From: Tupaia tana
Lineage: Eukaryota > Chordata > Mammalia > Scandentia > Tupaiidae
Direction of reading: 5' to 3'
DNA length: 64,000 nucleotides
Assembly: GCA_026018925.1 (NCBI GenBank)
Contig: JAKSZU010000018.1
Span: 25,854,452-25,918,451 of the forward strand
The position numbers and the translations under genes were made by a program. Each line of letters opens with the position of its first letter. Positions within the stretch are counted from its first letter, which is position 1. The notes beneath the pieces were generated by a model, which was given only the letters and a program-made list of their open reading frames with translations, did no database searches and had not been told where the DNA came from. This document shows, piece by piece, positions 44,283 through 56,339 of the stretch.

Positions 44283-47042
44283 TCAACTTATAGAACACAT
44301 TTAGGTTCATACAGAACTAAAAGATTTCTCATATGACACCTGGCTCCAGAGATTCATGGCAAAATCTCCCATTTTCAATATTCCCCATCAGAGTGGTACA
44401 AAATTGTTAAAATTTACCAACTTACATTGCTGTACATCCTTGCTAGTCTTTGGTGGTGTCTGCATTCAAGACTGGCTATTCTAGTAGGTATGTACTAATA
44501 TCTTTTTTTTAAGTGCTTTTAATTAATGACATCTGATGTGGGACATCTTTTCATATGCTTATTTGCCTTCTATATGTATATATTCTTTAGTGAGATGTCT
44601 GTTAAAGTCTTTGGCCCAGTTTTTTAATTAGATTTTTTATTTCCTTATTGTTGAGTTTTGAAAGTTCTTCATATATTTTGGAAAATAATCCTGCATTAAA
44701 TCTATCTTTTGCAAGTATTTTCTCGCAGCCTATGTCTTGTGTTTTCATTCACTTGACAGTATATTCCATAGAAGTTTTAATTTTAATGAAGTCAAGATTA
44801 TCAATTATTTTTTATCATGAATATTGCCTTTGGTGATATATCTAAAAAGTGATCACCATCCTCAAAGTCATCTAGGTTTTCCCCTATTAACTTCTAGGAG
44901 TTCCATAGTTTTTCATTTTATATCTAGGTCTAAGAAGTCACTTGAGATTATTTTTTATAAAGGATTTAAGGTTTATGTCTAAATGCTTTTATTTTATTTT
45001 TTGTTAAGTATAAGTCCAATTGTTTAAGCATGATTTGTTTAAAAGGCTGCCTTTGCTCCATACTGTTGACTTTGCTCCTTTGTCAAAGATTAGCTGACTA
45101 TATTAAGTCAGTCTATTTCTGGGCTTTTGGTTCTTTTCCACAGATCTCTCTGTTCTTTCACCAATATTATACTGTCTTGGCTATTGCAGCTTTACAGTAA
45201 TAAGTCTTGAAGTTGGGTAGTGCTAGTTATATTTTGTACATGTTTTATGATGTTATAAAAAGTATATAATTTCATTGGGTTATAATGTAAAAGCCATTGT
45301 CTTTCATTTAAAATTCTACTTTCTTATATCTGGTATATAAGAAAGCAATTAACTTTGTATATTAACCTTGTATCCTGTAGCTTTGTTATAATCATGCATT
45401 AATTCCAAGAGATTTTCTTGTCAAATCTTTCATATTTTCTACATAGGTGACCATGACATCTGCGAAAAATTACAGTTTTATTTGTCTATCCTCAATCTGT
45501 TTTCCTTTTATTTCCTTTTCTTATTTTATTGCATTTGCTAAGACTTTTAATACAATGTTAAAAAAGAGTGATTAGAGAAGACGTCTTTGCCTTGTTCCAA
45601 AGCTGAGTGGGAAAGTTTTCAGTTTTTCATTGTTATGATGTTAGCTGTAGATTTTTGTAGATATTCTTTAACAAGTTGCAAAAATTTTCCTCTACTCCTA
45701 GTTTACTGCTTTTTTTAAACATAAATGGGCATTACATCTTGCTGAATGCCTTTTCTAAATGCATTAATATGACCACATGATTTTTATTTTTTAGCCTGTT
45801 TAGTGATGTGTTAAATTTATTGATTTTCAAATTCTGAACCAGTCTTGCATACTAGGGTAAATACCACTTGATCGTGGTATATAATTCTTTTTAGACATTG
45901 TTGAATTCATTTTGCTAATCTTTTCTTTAGATTTTTTGCATCTATGTTTATAAGAAATATTGGTGTTTATTTTTATTCTTTTGTAATGTATTTTCTTTTT
46001 TCCCCTGGTTTTGGCATTAATTAGGTAAATGTCAACCTCCTAGAATGGGTTAGGAAGTGTCCCTTCTATGTGTATCCTCTGAATAAGATGGGAAATTGGT
46101 ATAATTTCTTCCTTAAAGGTTTGGTAGAACTCATTAGTGGACTCAGCTAGTGCATTTAAATAATTTAAAAATATTTTTCCCCTAAGATATTTTCTTTGAC
46201 CTATGTGTTTCTTAATCTCCACATATTTTAAAATATTTTTGTTATCTTTTTTGCTATTGATTTCTAGCCTAATTCTATTGTGATCTATGAATACATAGAG
46301 TATGATTTTTACTCTTTTAGATTGGTTAAGTCGTGTCTTCTGGCCCAGCATATGGTCTATCTTGGTAACTGTACCATGTGAACTTGTGAAGAATGTGCAC
46401 TCTGCTGTTGTTGGCTGAAATAGTCCATAGATGCCAATTGTATCCAGTTGACTGATGGTGTTGTTGACTTCAACTTTGTTCTGACTGATTAACTGACATT
46501 GGATCTGTTCATTTCTGATAGAAGGGTGCTGAAATCTCTGATGTTGATAGTAGATTCACACAGTCTGATGCTCTGCTGTTAGGCACATACACTTTAAGGA
46601 TTGCTGTGTCTTCTTGGAGAATTGAACCTTTCATCATATTGTCATGCCCTTATTTATCCCTGATAACTTCCCTTGCTCTGAAGTCTGCTCCATGTAAAAT
46701 TAATATAGCTTCCTCCACTATTTTTATTAGTATTACCATAATATATCTTCTCCATTACTTTATATCTATAGGTGTCTTAATATTTAAAGTACATTTCCTA
46801 TAGACATGTACTTTGATTCTTGCTTTTTGATGAAATTTGATAATCCTTGCCTTTTAAATGGCACACGTAGACCTCTGATGTTCAAAGTGCTCATTGCTGT
46901 GGTTGTTTAATTAACATCTACCATATGCGTTAGTTTTCTATTCATTACTCTTATTCTTTGTTCTGATTCTGTCATTCATTCTTTTGATGGTTTTTGTTCA
47001 TAAATTGAGCATTTCATATGATTCCATCTCTTCTTTCTTGAG

Positions 47043-47089
<47 letters not shown>

Positions 47090-48300
47090 TATATATACAC
47101 ACACACACGCATATATACATATACTTTTTTATTAGTTACTTTTGAGTTTGTAATATAAATTTAGATTTAAACTACTTCAAACAACACTGCACTTCTTTAT
47201 GGGTAGTGTGAGTATGATGTAATGATATTCTAATTCCTTCTTCCTGCCTCTTATGTCATTGCTGTTACTCATTTCACTTATATGCAAACACACATAAGTG
47301 GACACCCACAAATAAACATACACAGTCAAATGTTTTTGCTACTTTCATTTTTAACCAACAATTATCAGTTAGACGATTAATAACTAAAGAGTATTTTTAT
47401 TTTATCTTCACTTATTTCTCCTTTAAGTTTCTTTCTTTTTTATGTAAATTTAAGCTTCTGGCCTACATTACTTTCCTTCTCTCTAAAGAACTTTTGACAT
47501 TTCTTTCAAAACAGACCTATTGTCTTTGTCTGAGAAAGCTTTTAATTCTTCTTTTTTGAAGAATAATTTCATAGAGTATAGAATTTTAAGTTAGTGGATG
47601 TTTTCTCTCAACAATTTGAATATTTCACTTTATTCTCTTTTGCTTGTCTAGTTTTCTAAGAAGAAATCAGGTATTGTAATTATTATCTCTATTCTATACA
47701 GGTAAGGTGTTTTTATCCCCTGGTTTCTTTAATTTTTTTTTTCTTTATCTTTGACTTTGGATATCTTGATTATGCTATGTTTACATGTAATTTTTTTTTT
47801 TTTTGGCATTTATCCTGCTTTGTGTTCTCTTAGCTTTTTGTATCTGTGGCTTGGTATCTGACATTAATGTAGGAAGAAGCTCAGTCATTCATTTTACATC
47901 TTTCTTCTTTTTCTTTCTACTCCTTTGGTATTACTATTGTATTTGTTAAACCTTTTTCAGTTATTCAATAGTCATTGGATAGCCTATCATTGTATTTATT
48001 TATTTATTTATTTATTTATTTACTTATTTATGGTTTTCTAATTGGAAGCTTATCTTGAGACAGCCTCAAACTCAGAAATTTTTTCCTCAGTTAAATGCAG
48101 TCTACTAAGAAGCCCATTTAAAGCATGCTTTAATTCTACAACAATTTTGGATCTCTAGTGTTCACTTGTGGTCCTTTCTTAGAACTTGAATCTCTGCATT
48201 TACATTGATCATCTGTTCTTGCATGTTGTCTACTGAGAACATTAGGCAAACTGCTGTCTTTGATTATCTTAGGGCTATAAAAAGAGCTGCATTGTCAGTT
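44283..48300 (-). mobile_element. Long old L1, antisense (3'UTR, ORF2 and upstream)
   Basis: About 4 kb of antisense L1. Recognisable words are gttcatacagaactaaaaga, tttggcccagttttttaatt, tctgggcttttggttctttt, ctgaaccagtcttgcatac, and gaagtctgctccatgtaaaat. It has many frame breaks and an inserted or grown CA repeat at 47051-47110. No intact ORF. Confidence 0.88.
47047..47120. repeat. (TA)n(CA)n microsatellite in the L1
   Basis: TA, then (CA)n, then TA and (CA)n again. Confidence 0.95.
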
Positions 48301-49569
48301 TGTCTAATTATTTGTTGTCAGGGTAGAGCTCTAATTAAAAGCACCTAATCTATGGGACTATAGTTTTTAAAGTACAAAGATTTTCATCAAGAGCTATAAG
48401 TCCTAAAACAATAGTAATTTTTATGCATTTATTTTTGCTTCCTTATGGTAAGATAAATTAGACAGATATTGATGTATGAAATCCAATCAGGATTACATCT
48501 ATTTCATACATCTTTACCTTTTTACCTTTAATATTTAGGGCAGTCTAATTCTTTTGGGTAACTAATGACAGACGGCTGGGGGATTAGATAGATTAACATG
48601 CAACAGCTGTTGAACAATGCATAACATTTTGGGAAATAAAATAAACACCTTTTTCTCTGTCCCAGTGAATTTATCATGTCCCTGAAACTTACGTTAATGT
48701 AACAGATACTCCAAAAGTAGAAGAAAGGTAGCAATGTATGGCAGCATAATTAAAAAAATACATCTATAAAACTAAGTGCTACTAGATAATCATAGGAAGA
48801 AATAATGAGAATCCTCTCCATTATTACGCCAACCTGCCATGCCATCTCCTTTGACTTATTAGGAGTAGATGCTACTGGCTTTGTCTTGGGTTCTTCTAAT
48901 GGTCTCTAACTCTAGTTAACTGCTATGGTGGTCTTTTCTGCCACTCATTATCTTAGACTCATGCACATTTGTTTTTTATATAGACTCAAAAATTCACCAT
49001 ATTGACCTGTTCCTTATCCCCAAGGTTGAGGTCCAATTTCATTACTTACATCACTTTTTCTTTTCATTAATGACTATAAGCATGATGCTCTCTACACAGG
49101 TCACAAAAAAACTATTGTCTTTGCAATTGGAGACCAAAAGAAAAATAAACTTGTATTTATACTTTCTTTTCCAGAAATTCTAAGATTCCCCATTCAGGCA
49201 GGAAAGAAAAAGATTTTCTCTTTTGCTGTGCTTTCAAGATTTAAGGATTTGTGTCTTCTCTTGAGATGTCAATAGGTTTGTGTATCTACTCTTTGAATTG
49301 AATCCTAACTGTTTCCTTGCTTTAAGTCTTAAGAAAATTTATCTTAACATTTTTTGATTTTGGTTTATTAAAGCTAAAACTGTTTTTCTTTAATTTAAAT
49401 AAATACATATTAAAAATAATAATACCTATATAAGGACTGCAGTAAGCTTTGTAGCCTCAGCTAGGTGCTACTTTATTGTATGTTCATTCTACTCACGAAG
49501 TTTCATGCCTAAAATCAAACATGTGTTCACAGATGTGTACATATCAGCTGGACTTTTGATTGAAAGTAT
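48301..49569. other. No recognised feature
   Basis: Unassigned. The first part may still be decayed L1. Confidence 0.45.
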
Positions 49570-49586
49570 TCAGATTAAAATATTTT

Positions 49587-49835
49587 TTGAGAGGTTTTTG
49601 CTATAGGGTGCATACACTTGCCAGACAGACAGAGACAGAGAGACAGAAAGCGAGAAATCACCCCCCAGGGAGGATGGCCACGCTGCAATCCCTTCTCCTC
49701 CATTCTCCTCTCGGGATCTTGGGCACGCACGCACACGCACCCAGCGTGAGTCTTAAGCCACCAGGTCCAGGACGTGAACCGCAGTCGACTACATGGGAGT
49801 CCAGCGACATAGCCATTATGCTAACTGCTGGTCCC
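49587..49835 (-). repeat. Young SINE-A
   Basis: Antisense near-consensus. Duplication tcagattaaaatatttt / tcagattataatatttt at 49570-49586 and 49836-49852 (one mismatch). Confidence 0.96.
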
Positions 49836-49859
49836 TCAGATTATAATATTTTGTTAATC

Positions 49860-49955
49860 AACAAAACGTGGGGGGAAAGGGAGTAGAAAGTAATTGTTCA
49901 TACCAGAGACAATGTGGGAGGCGGGTGGGAAATGGCAGAGGGTGAAAAATAGTGA

Positions 49956-49993
<38 letters not shown>

Positions 49994-50150
49994 AGAAATA
50001 GAAAATTATTTGTTGACAATGACATGTATAATTAAGCCACTATACAGTGTATTCTGGATGGGAAATCACATTTTTGTATGCTGTGATGATGTTCAGTGAA
50101 TAAATATAAAATAAATGAAATTTTAAAATAAATAAATTAATTAATTATAA
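49860..50150 (+). mobile_element. L1 3'UTR and tail
   Basis: gggcaggtgggaaatgg-like 3'UTR, a (TA)n at 49960-49987, cactatacagtgtattctgg atgggaaatcac, and atgatgttcagtgaataaat with A-rich end. Matches 40398-40525. Confidence 0.75.
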
Positions 50151-50182
50151 AAAAGATAATGTCTATATAATAAAAATAAATT

Positions 50183-50442
50183 AGGACCCAGTAGATAGTG
50201 TAACAGTTATGTCAATGGACTTCCACATGGCAGACCATGGTTGGAGTCCTGGACCCAGTGGCTTGAAAATCACACCAGGTGCATGTGCATATGTGCCCAA
50301 GATCCTCGGAAATGAAGGGATTGAAGTGTACCGTTACCCCTAGGGAGTGATTTCTCACTTTCCCTCTCACCATGTCTCTGTCTCTCTCTCCAGTTAGTAC
50401 ATGCACCCTAAGGCAAAAGCCTCTTAAAAATAAATAAATAAA
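50183..50442 (+). repeat. Middle-aged SINE-A
   Basis: aggacccagtagatagtgta head, ggttggagtcctggacccag, short GAGAGGAGAATGG block, ctagggagtgatttctcac, end tgcaccctaaggcaaaagcc and (AAAT)n. Confidence 0.93.
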
Positions 50443-50444
50443 TT

Positions 50445-50840
50445 GTATAATAATTCATATCATATTATTACAAAGTAAGATGCCTTCTTCATTCCTCAGG
50501 GACCCCTATTTCTAATATCTTCCATTAAGTTTCTTGTCTGAATCTAACAATTGAAGGGAGTAAAGTTATGATCCAAATGAAGAGAAATTAAACGTGATCA
50601 TCTTTGATATCAATCCTCCCTCATCCTGTTACACTTCCTAGGTCAATGCAGATCTTTCTTGATCTGCAAGAGATAGGAAAGTATTTTTTGAGCTATTTCA
50701 CTCCAAACCTTGGCATACCAATGCTCTTGTAATCCTGTTCTTGTTGCCATGCTAAAAAACTCAGAAAACAGATTCATGCATTCAAAGCTTGAGGACCATG
50801 TTTAGAGACTGTTGTAAAAAGGCAATGTTGTTAAGTGAAG
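50445..50840. other. No recognised feature
   Basis: No repeat family recognised in this stretch, which precedes a possible minus-strand exon. Confidence 0.5.
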
Positions 50841-50844
50841 TATT

Positions 50845-51235
50845 TCAGTTCATGGGGAGATATAGAGATCTAAATTTATACTCAGAAAGCCACAGTGAGA
50901 TAGAGATCATGATTACTCTAGAATAACACATTTCATTCATTTTATTCTCAAATATTATTGAAACAAAAAATGAAGATTCCTGAGAGCCACAATCAGAGAT
51001 TCTGCTGTAGCACACTGTTACTGGAGTCCAAGACTCTTCATTTACAGTGTAATCTCCCCATCCATAAGTGATCCGAATATAAGTAACCTGCCAACTTAAT
51101 TTTAGGAAATGGTATGTTAGCAAACACAGTAATGGCTGCCCATGCTTAATTTTCTTTGTAGTGGTACATACAGGGGATGAAGATGGCAGAAGATCATTTT
51201 TCTTTGACAAATTACAGATATCACTGCTCTTAAAT
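50845..51235 (-). other. Candidate minus-strand exon or chance open frame
   Basis: A minus-strand frame stays open from an apparent splice acceptor (AG at 51236-51237, preceded on that strand by ten T and further pyrimidines) to a stop near 50845, about 130 codons. A possible donor CAG|GTTACT at 51081-51090 would end a 148-base exon. The peptide has Cys and Trp-rich text such as QVTYIRITYGWGDY, but I do not recognise it. Coding status is unproven. Confidence 0.2.
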
Positions 51236-51335
51236 CTGAAAAAAAAAAGACTCCTAGGAGTGTAAAAATTATTTTATCATTTATATTTTTAATTAATTAT
51301 GAAATTACTTCAGATAAAAGTTAATAAGAAGGATA

Positions 51336-51357
51336 TTTTTTTTTTTTTTTTTTTTTT
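51336..51357. repeat. T22 run
   Basis: 22 T directly before a SINE head. Possibly the tail of a separate antisense insertion. Confidence 0.9.
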
Positions 51358-51584
51358 AGGTCAGCTGTGGACAGGTGGTTAGGGTAGCCGAATATCACAT
51401 TACTGACACATGGTTTGAGTTCCTGTCAGTGACTTGAGAATCACACTGGGGACATGCCCAAAATCCTGAAGGAGGGAGAAACAGAGGAGAAGGGTTAGTA
51501 TTGTGATCATTCCCCATGGGGGGGTGCAGTGCTTTCCCTGTCGCTCTCTTTGTCTCTCTCTATAAGCACACGCACCCTCTGGAG

Positions 51585-51628
<44 letters not shown>
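51358..51628 (+). repeat. Old SINE-C/A with a 42-base A tail
   Basis: aggtcagctgtggacaggtg head, gtttgagttcctgtcagtga, cctgaaggagggagaaacag, ggggggtgcagtgctttccc, end gcaccctctggagat and A from 51587 to 51628. The body is diverged although the tail is long. Confidence 0.85.
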
Positions 51629-51630
<2 letters not shown>

Positions 51631-51639
51631 TTATTTCTT

Positions 51640-52250
51640 ATATAAACATTTTCTGCATGCCATTCAATGATAATTTTTTGTCTCATGTTGTACCTTTCCA
51701 TTCCTTTAACTTTATAACCTCCAGCAGGTAGTTAAAGCCTATAATTACAGCTCCGGCAGTAAAAAGACGTTCATTTCACTTCCTACCAAATTCTAAATGT
51801 GCTCTCTTTGGTTCCGCGTGGTTGCTTAGTTACATTTCCTGTTTGTTCAAATAAATGTGATTAAAATGATACAATGCAAGCCTGCTCTGGTATCTGTAAA
51901 ACAGGACCTTTGACCTTTGGGATGCAGGTGCCACCCTTGTGTTTGTTTTCCAAACTAGAGGTTGAAATACATTCTGATGTCCTTTTTAGTCTCATCTCAT
52001 GTCAAGAGAAAAGATGCTTATTCCTTGAATCAAGGATTGGTTGGTACAAATAGTTGGTAATAGACATGCTTTATCCCATTTACCTCACACTCTTTCAACC
52101 TTACTTCATCTCAGCTTTTCCCTCTTCCTTCTGCCTTGTGTACCCTCTTTGCCTCGATTGTAACCACCATTGGCAGCAGCAACAGTGCTAGGTGTATGAA
52201 ACTGAACATGGCACCTAACTTACACATTCAATTTTTTAATCTTGAAATAA
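51640..52250. other. Mostly unique, possible regulatory sequence
   Basis: No repeat recognised. It contains a near-perfect DR1 nuclear-receptor site at 51904-51916 and pyrimidine-rich text at 52080-52150. No coding frame of note. Confidence 0.35.
51904..51916 (-). promoter_or_regulatory. DR1-like nuclear receptor site
   Basis: The minus strand reads AGGTCAAAGGTCC, differing from the AGGTCA-A-AGGTCA DR1 consensus at the last base. HNF4, COUP-TF and RXR heterodimers bind such sites. A match this good can occur by chance. Confidence 0.35.
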
Positions 52251-52253
52251 TGT

Positions 52254-52520
52254 GGGGCCAACAGGTGGCATGGTGGTTAAGGTGCTAGATTCTCACATGA
52301 CTGACCATGGTTCAAGTCCTGGATTCAGTGGATTGAAAATCACACAGGGTATGTATGTGCGTGTGTCCAGAATCCCAGGAGAAGAATGGCAGAAAAGGGA
52401 TTTCAGCATGGCCATCCACCCTGAGGGGTGATTTCTCACTTTTCCTCTCACTGTGTTTCTCTCTCTCTTTCTGACAAGCACACACACCCTATGGCAAATG
52501 ATGATGATGATGATGATAAT
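52254..52520 (+). repeat. Old SINE-A ending in (ATG)n
   Basis: ggggccaacaggtggcatgg head, ggttcaagtcctggattcag, cccaggagaagaatggcaga, end caccctatggcaaatg with six ATG/GAT units in place of the A tail. Confidence 0.94.
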
Positions 52521-52524
52521 GTAA

Positions 52525-52665
52525 GACCAACATCAATGCGTTAGTGTGAGGTCTCAATGAATCAGTATATGCCTATACTTTGAAGAGTGCCTGTGACACA
52601 TGGCAAGTCATATAAGTGATGCCATAGTTACTACATTCATAATCACAATAACACATGCTACTCCT
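52525..52665. other. No recognised feature
   Basis: Unassigned. Confidence 0.5.
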
Positions 52666-52669
52666 ATCC

Positions 52670-52890
52670 CATGCTTCTACTTCTTGAGAACATATAATGT
52701 GGGTATCAGACATTGTGGTAACATATTTCTACATTATCTTATTTAATTTTCACAAGAATTCTATAAGGTAGATATCACTTTCCTCAGTGGAAAAAAGGAA
52801 GCTGAAACCCAAGAAGTTAAGCAATTTTGTGCTCACACATATGAACGAACTGAACCGATGCAATCCATGTGCTTCTCAGGGCCTGTGGTA
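52670..52890 (-). repeat. MIR SINE, near full length
   Basis: Antisense MIR order is complete: attatcttatttaattttca, caagaattctataaggtaga, gaagctgaaacccaagaagt taagcaattttgtgc, and a decayed head. Confidence 0.88.
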
Positions 52891-52894
52891 AATA

Positions 52895-53689
52895 ATGGTA
52901 CCACCTGGATGATTGAAGCTGGATAGGAGGCCACAGGTCAAAGACGGATACTCTAATGTAGAGCAAAACTCCAGTAAGTGTACCCATCCCTATGTCTGCA
53001 TGGGCCTAGAAGATACAGATGCTAGGATGCTAGGACAGAGAGTCTGGAGGCTGTGAACTTCTTAGCTCCTAGGCTAGCATCTTGCTGAGAAGATAAGCAT
53101 GTTGGCCATCAATAGGCTTGCAATTAATTCTCCGGCTGAAAGAGGGGACTGTGTAAGTCCTTGATAGACTTTCAGAGATAAGGGGTTCTCATTAACTTTA
53201 ATCTCAGAGCATGTACCTTTTAATATTTGTCAAAAAGGTGTTTTAAACTCAAATCTTTAAAAAAAAAAATTTGATTTTATGTATATTTTCCCTCCTCCTG
53301 CCACAGAACCAATATACTAATCTTGACTTTCCTAAAACCAGGTTCTCTAGTCACAGAAGAGTGGAGCTGTAGGGATAAAACAATTGACAGACTTTAGTAG
53401 ACACTCCTGTTCCCAAAAGATGAAATGGAAGAGACTTAGAAGTTCTGCATAATGATGTCCTCTCTGTTCTTCCAACCCTCTTCAGTGTCTCTTCCAGACC
53501 TTTTAGGCTCCTTCTCACTCTTTGACAGTCCCAAAGCTATAGGCATGTGTGTTTATATTTTATAGACATATTTGAGCTCTTATTTAGCTAAATGCAAGAG
53601 AGCAATGAAGATCTGCTTTTAACGGTCACTGTTCACAGTAACAGAGAATTTACCCTCCCATAAATCTAATAAAATATGGAGCTTGAGTC
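52895..53689. other. No recognised feature
   Basis: Unassigned. Base composition is less AT-rich in 52900-53200. No exon signal I trust. Confidence 0.45.
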
Positions 53690-53822
53690 TATATAAAAAG
53701 ATGGTAATGTGTATGGGATGATCTTTGACTAGACTGTGTGCTAGGAAAATTCATTTTGTATGTTGTAGATATATACAGTGATTAATTGTAAAAAAAAGGA
53801 AAAAATACATTAAAAATAAAAC
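53690..53822 (+). mobile_element. L1 3' end fragment
   Basis: aaaagatggtaatgtgtatg, ctagactgtgtgctaggaaa attcattttgtatgttgtag, atatacagtgattaattgta, A-rich tail. Similar to 40398-40525. Confidence 0.7.
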
Positions 53823-53824
53823 AT

Positions 53825-54170
53825 TATTAATATAAATATATGTATCTGTATTTATAGACATACACATTAGATTATGGTGTTCTTCCTTATGGGGGACTTG
53901 TTCATAAATTATTTAAATTAAATTACTTAAATAGTAATTGTTGTTATCATTCTTACTCTTTATTTTATTATTTATTATTTATATCAGAATGCTCCTAGAA
54001 AGGTTCTTTGGATCACAGTTTCAGAACTTTTACTTAATTTTTTTTCTCAGTTCACAGGTGAGAGGTTCAATTCTGTTTCATATTTAGCCACTTGCCTCCA
54101 GCCTAAATTTTATTGGTTTTTCAAGCATGCATTCAGTTCCATCTAAGGACTGTGTAGAGGTGGTAGGATG
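53825..54170. other. No recognised feature
   Basis: Unassigned AT-rich sequence. Confidence 0.5.
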
Positions 54171-54172
54171 TT

Positions 54173-54175
<3 letters not shown>

Positions 54176-54215
<40 letters not shown>

Positions 54216-54223
54216 TGTGTGTG
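54176..54223. repeat. (GT)n microsatellite
   Basis: About 20 GT units with one CT interruption. Confidence 0.97.
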
Positions 54224-54224
54224 G

Positions 54225-54824
54225 GCACATGCACATGCACAATATACAAGACTACATTATAGTGTAGTAGGTTCTGGGGTTATGGACATGAATAATACCA
54301 AACTAACTAATTATGGGTAACAATTTCTCAAGAATTGTTATAACTTAAACATAACATTTTAGAATAATGCATTAAGAGGTTTAATTGACATGTTCTCAGA
54401 AATTGGACATTCGTATTCTTTTTTCAAATATGTTTTAAATATCACAATGCCAGAAATAAATACACTTTGAATGGAATGAGATTACATGTAGTCCATAAAC
54501 TACAAAAATTAATGTAAAATAAAAAGTAAGGAAAGTTGATGATAGATACATTGCAAGTTATACTGACTCCCTAGTTATCTGGACTGGGTTCCAAACCACA
54601 AAGAATCAACTCAGAACTGAGGTCTGATAGCGTAAATATACAGCGCATCTTCAGTTACTGAGACACACAGGTCCTACACAGTGCATCTTAACAGAAACAG
54701 GGGGATTTCTTCCCCATTTAAAGTGCTCTAACATTTTAAAGGCACTCTAAATCGTGAATTGATTAAAAAATAGAACATAACGATTTTCCTTAACATCTGG
54801 GATATCTGTTGAGAGTACAAGGTA
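54225..54824. other. No recognised feature
   Basis: Unassigned. Confidence 0.5.
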
Positions 54825-55070
54825 GGGCTAGCAGTATAACTTAACCGTTAAGGGATCCAGATCCCACATGGTCAGCTGCGGTGTTCAAACCCTGGTCTTG
54901 TCAGGCTGAAACACATAACCAATGCATGTGTGTTGGTGCCTAAAATCCTAATAGGATGGAGAAATGGAGGCGAGGGAATTGTGTGACTATGCCCATTGGA
55001 GAAGGTGTTTTCTCTCTGTCTCTCTCTCTAGGGAGTATGTACCTACTGTGACAATTACAAAAAAAAAAAA
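54825..55070 (+). repeat. SINE-C copy
   Basis: agggctagcagtataactta accgttaaggg head, gttcaaaccctggtcttgtc, cctaataggatggagaaatg, gaaggtgttttctctctgtc, A tail. Confidence 0.88.
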
Positions 55071-55241
55071 CAATACAGCATATAGAAATAACTAATAGTA
55101 TTAATAAAGAATAATACTAGCAATACCACCAGTAAGTTCAGTTGAAATAAGCTAACATTTGTTGAGGATCTACTTACTTCAGGCACTGTTCTACATTCTA
55201 TGTAGGCTGATCATTCAATTTATAATCCTAATAGGGACACT

Positions 55242-55827
55242 CTTTTTTTTTTTTTTTTTCTTACATATATTTTTTTTTTATTATCATCATATTCTTCTTT
55301 ATATTACATTGAATTACATATAACTTTACATTGTATTACATTACTTTTTCAAAAGGGAATGCCATGCATGTCAGTCAGTACAGAGACATTAATCTCCCCG
55401 CTTCAACATTCAATATCTTTTCTATGTTTTCCCCAATCATTATTATTATTCTAATTATTTTTTAAGACAGTCCATCGCTATTTCTCATGTTGCTTGTACA
55501 AATACTTTGCCCATCATGAAATACTTCTCAGACAAATCCAGTTGAGAATACTATACATGTCAACATCAACAGTTAATAAGCCATATCTGTTTCTCACTAA
55601 TGACCTGCCTCTCTATTGTTCATTTGTTATCTTTCTCTATCCTCTTCTATTCACTTCCCCCATTCCACACTGTCCTATTCTCATTAAGTACCTTCACTGC
55701 TTTTATGTCCTCCAATTCTTAAAAATGAATGGTGGTATAATTTATAATTACTCCAGGATTGTCCCATGCAATTTGGAATATAGCATTGCCTAAATATAAG
55801 CTCTGTCACACAACTGTGACACCAGAA
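55242..55827 (-). mobile_element. L1 3'UTR, antisense, inserted in the MIR
   Basis: T-rich tail at the left, then agttgagaatactatacatg, aacagttaataagccatatc tgtttctc and more 3'UTR text that, reversed, parallels 24480-24620. 5' truncated. Confidence 0.8.
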
Positions 55828-55835
55828 CTATTCTG

Positions 55836-55837
<2 letters not shown>

Positions 55838-55896
<59 letters not shown>

Positions 55897-56146
55897 AGAG
55901 GTTTTCGCTATAGGGCGCGTGCGCTCACCAGACAGACAGAGAGAGACATAGAGACAGGAAGCGAGAAATCACCCCCCAGGGGGGATGGTCACGCTGCAAT
56001 CCCTTCTCCTCCATTCTCCTCTCGGGATCTTGGGCACGCACGCACACGCGCCCGGCGTGAGTTTTAAGCCACCAGGTCCGGGACGCGAACCGCGGTCAAC
56101 TACGTGGGAGTCCAGCGACATAGCCATTACGCTAACTGCTGGTTCC
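55838..56146 (-). repeat. Very young SINE-A with T58 tail
   Basis: 58 uninterrupted T at 55838-55895, then a near-consensus antisense SINE-A with gaaccgcggtcaactacgtg. Imperfect duplication ctattctgtc / ctatcctgtc. Probably the most recent or longest-tailed insertion here. Confidence 0.96.
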
Positions 56147-56339
56147 CTATCCTGTCATTTTTAAAGATGTGGAAACTGAGGTTCAGAAAGGGCTCCATAA
56201 CCTACGTAAGGTCCCACAGGGATAGTAGGGTTACCAGGCTAGTCTGTATAAGCCTCAATTTGCAGCTTTATGATCCTTACAAATACCCGTCAATAAGTCA
56301 TTCACCTGCTCAGGTTTCATACCAGGTTTTTTTTTTTTT

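Larger units (their letters stand above)
55148..56290 (-). repeat. MIR split by an L1 and a SINE
   Basis: 3' part at 55148-55241: gctaacatttgttgaggatc, caggcactgttctacattct. 5' part at 56149-56290: aagatgtggaaactgaggtt cagaaagggctcc, aaggtcccacaggga. The two halves join well across the 900-base insertion. Confidence 0.85.
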
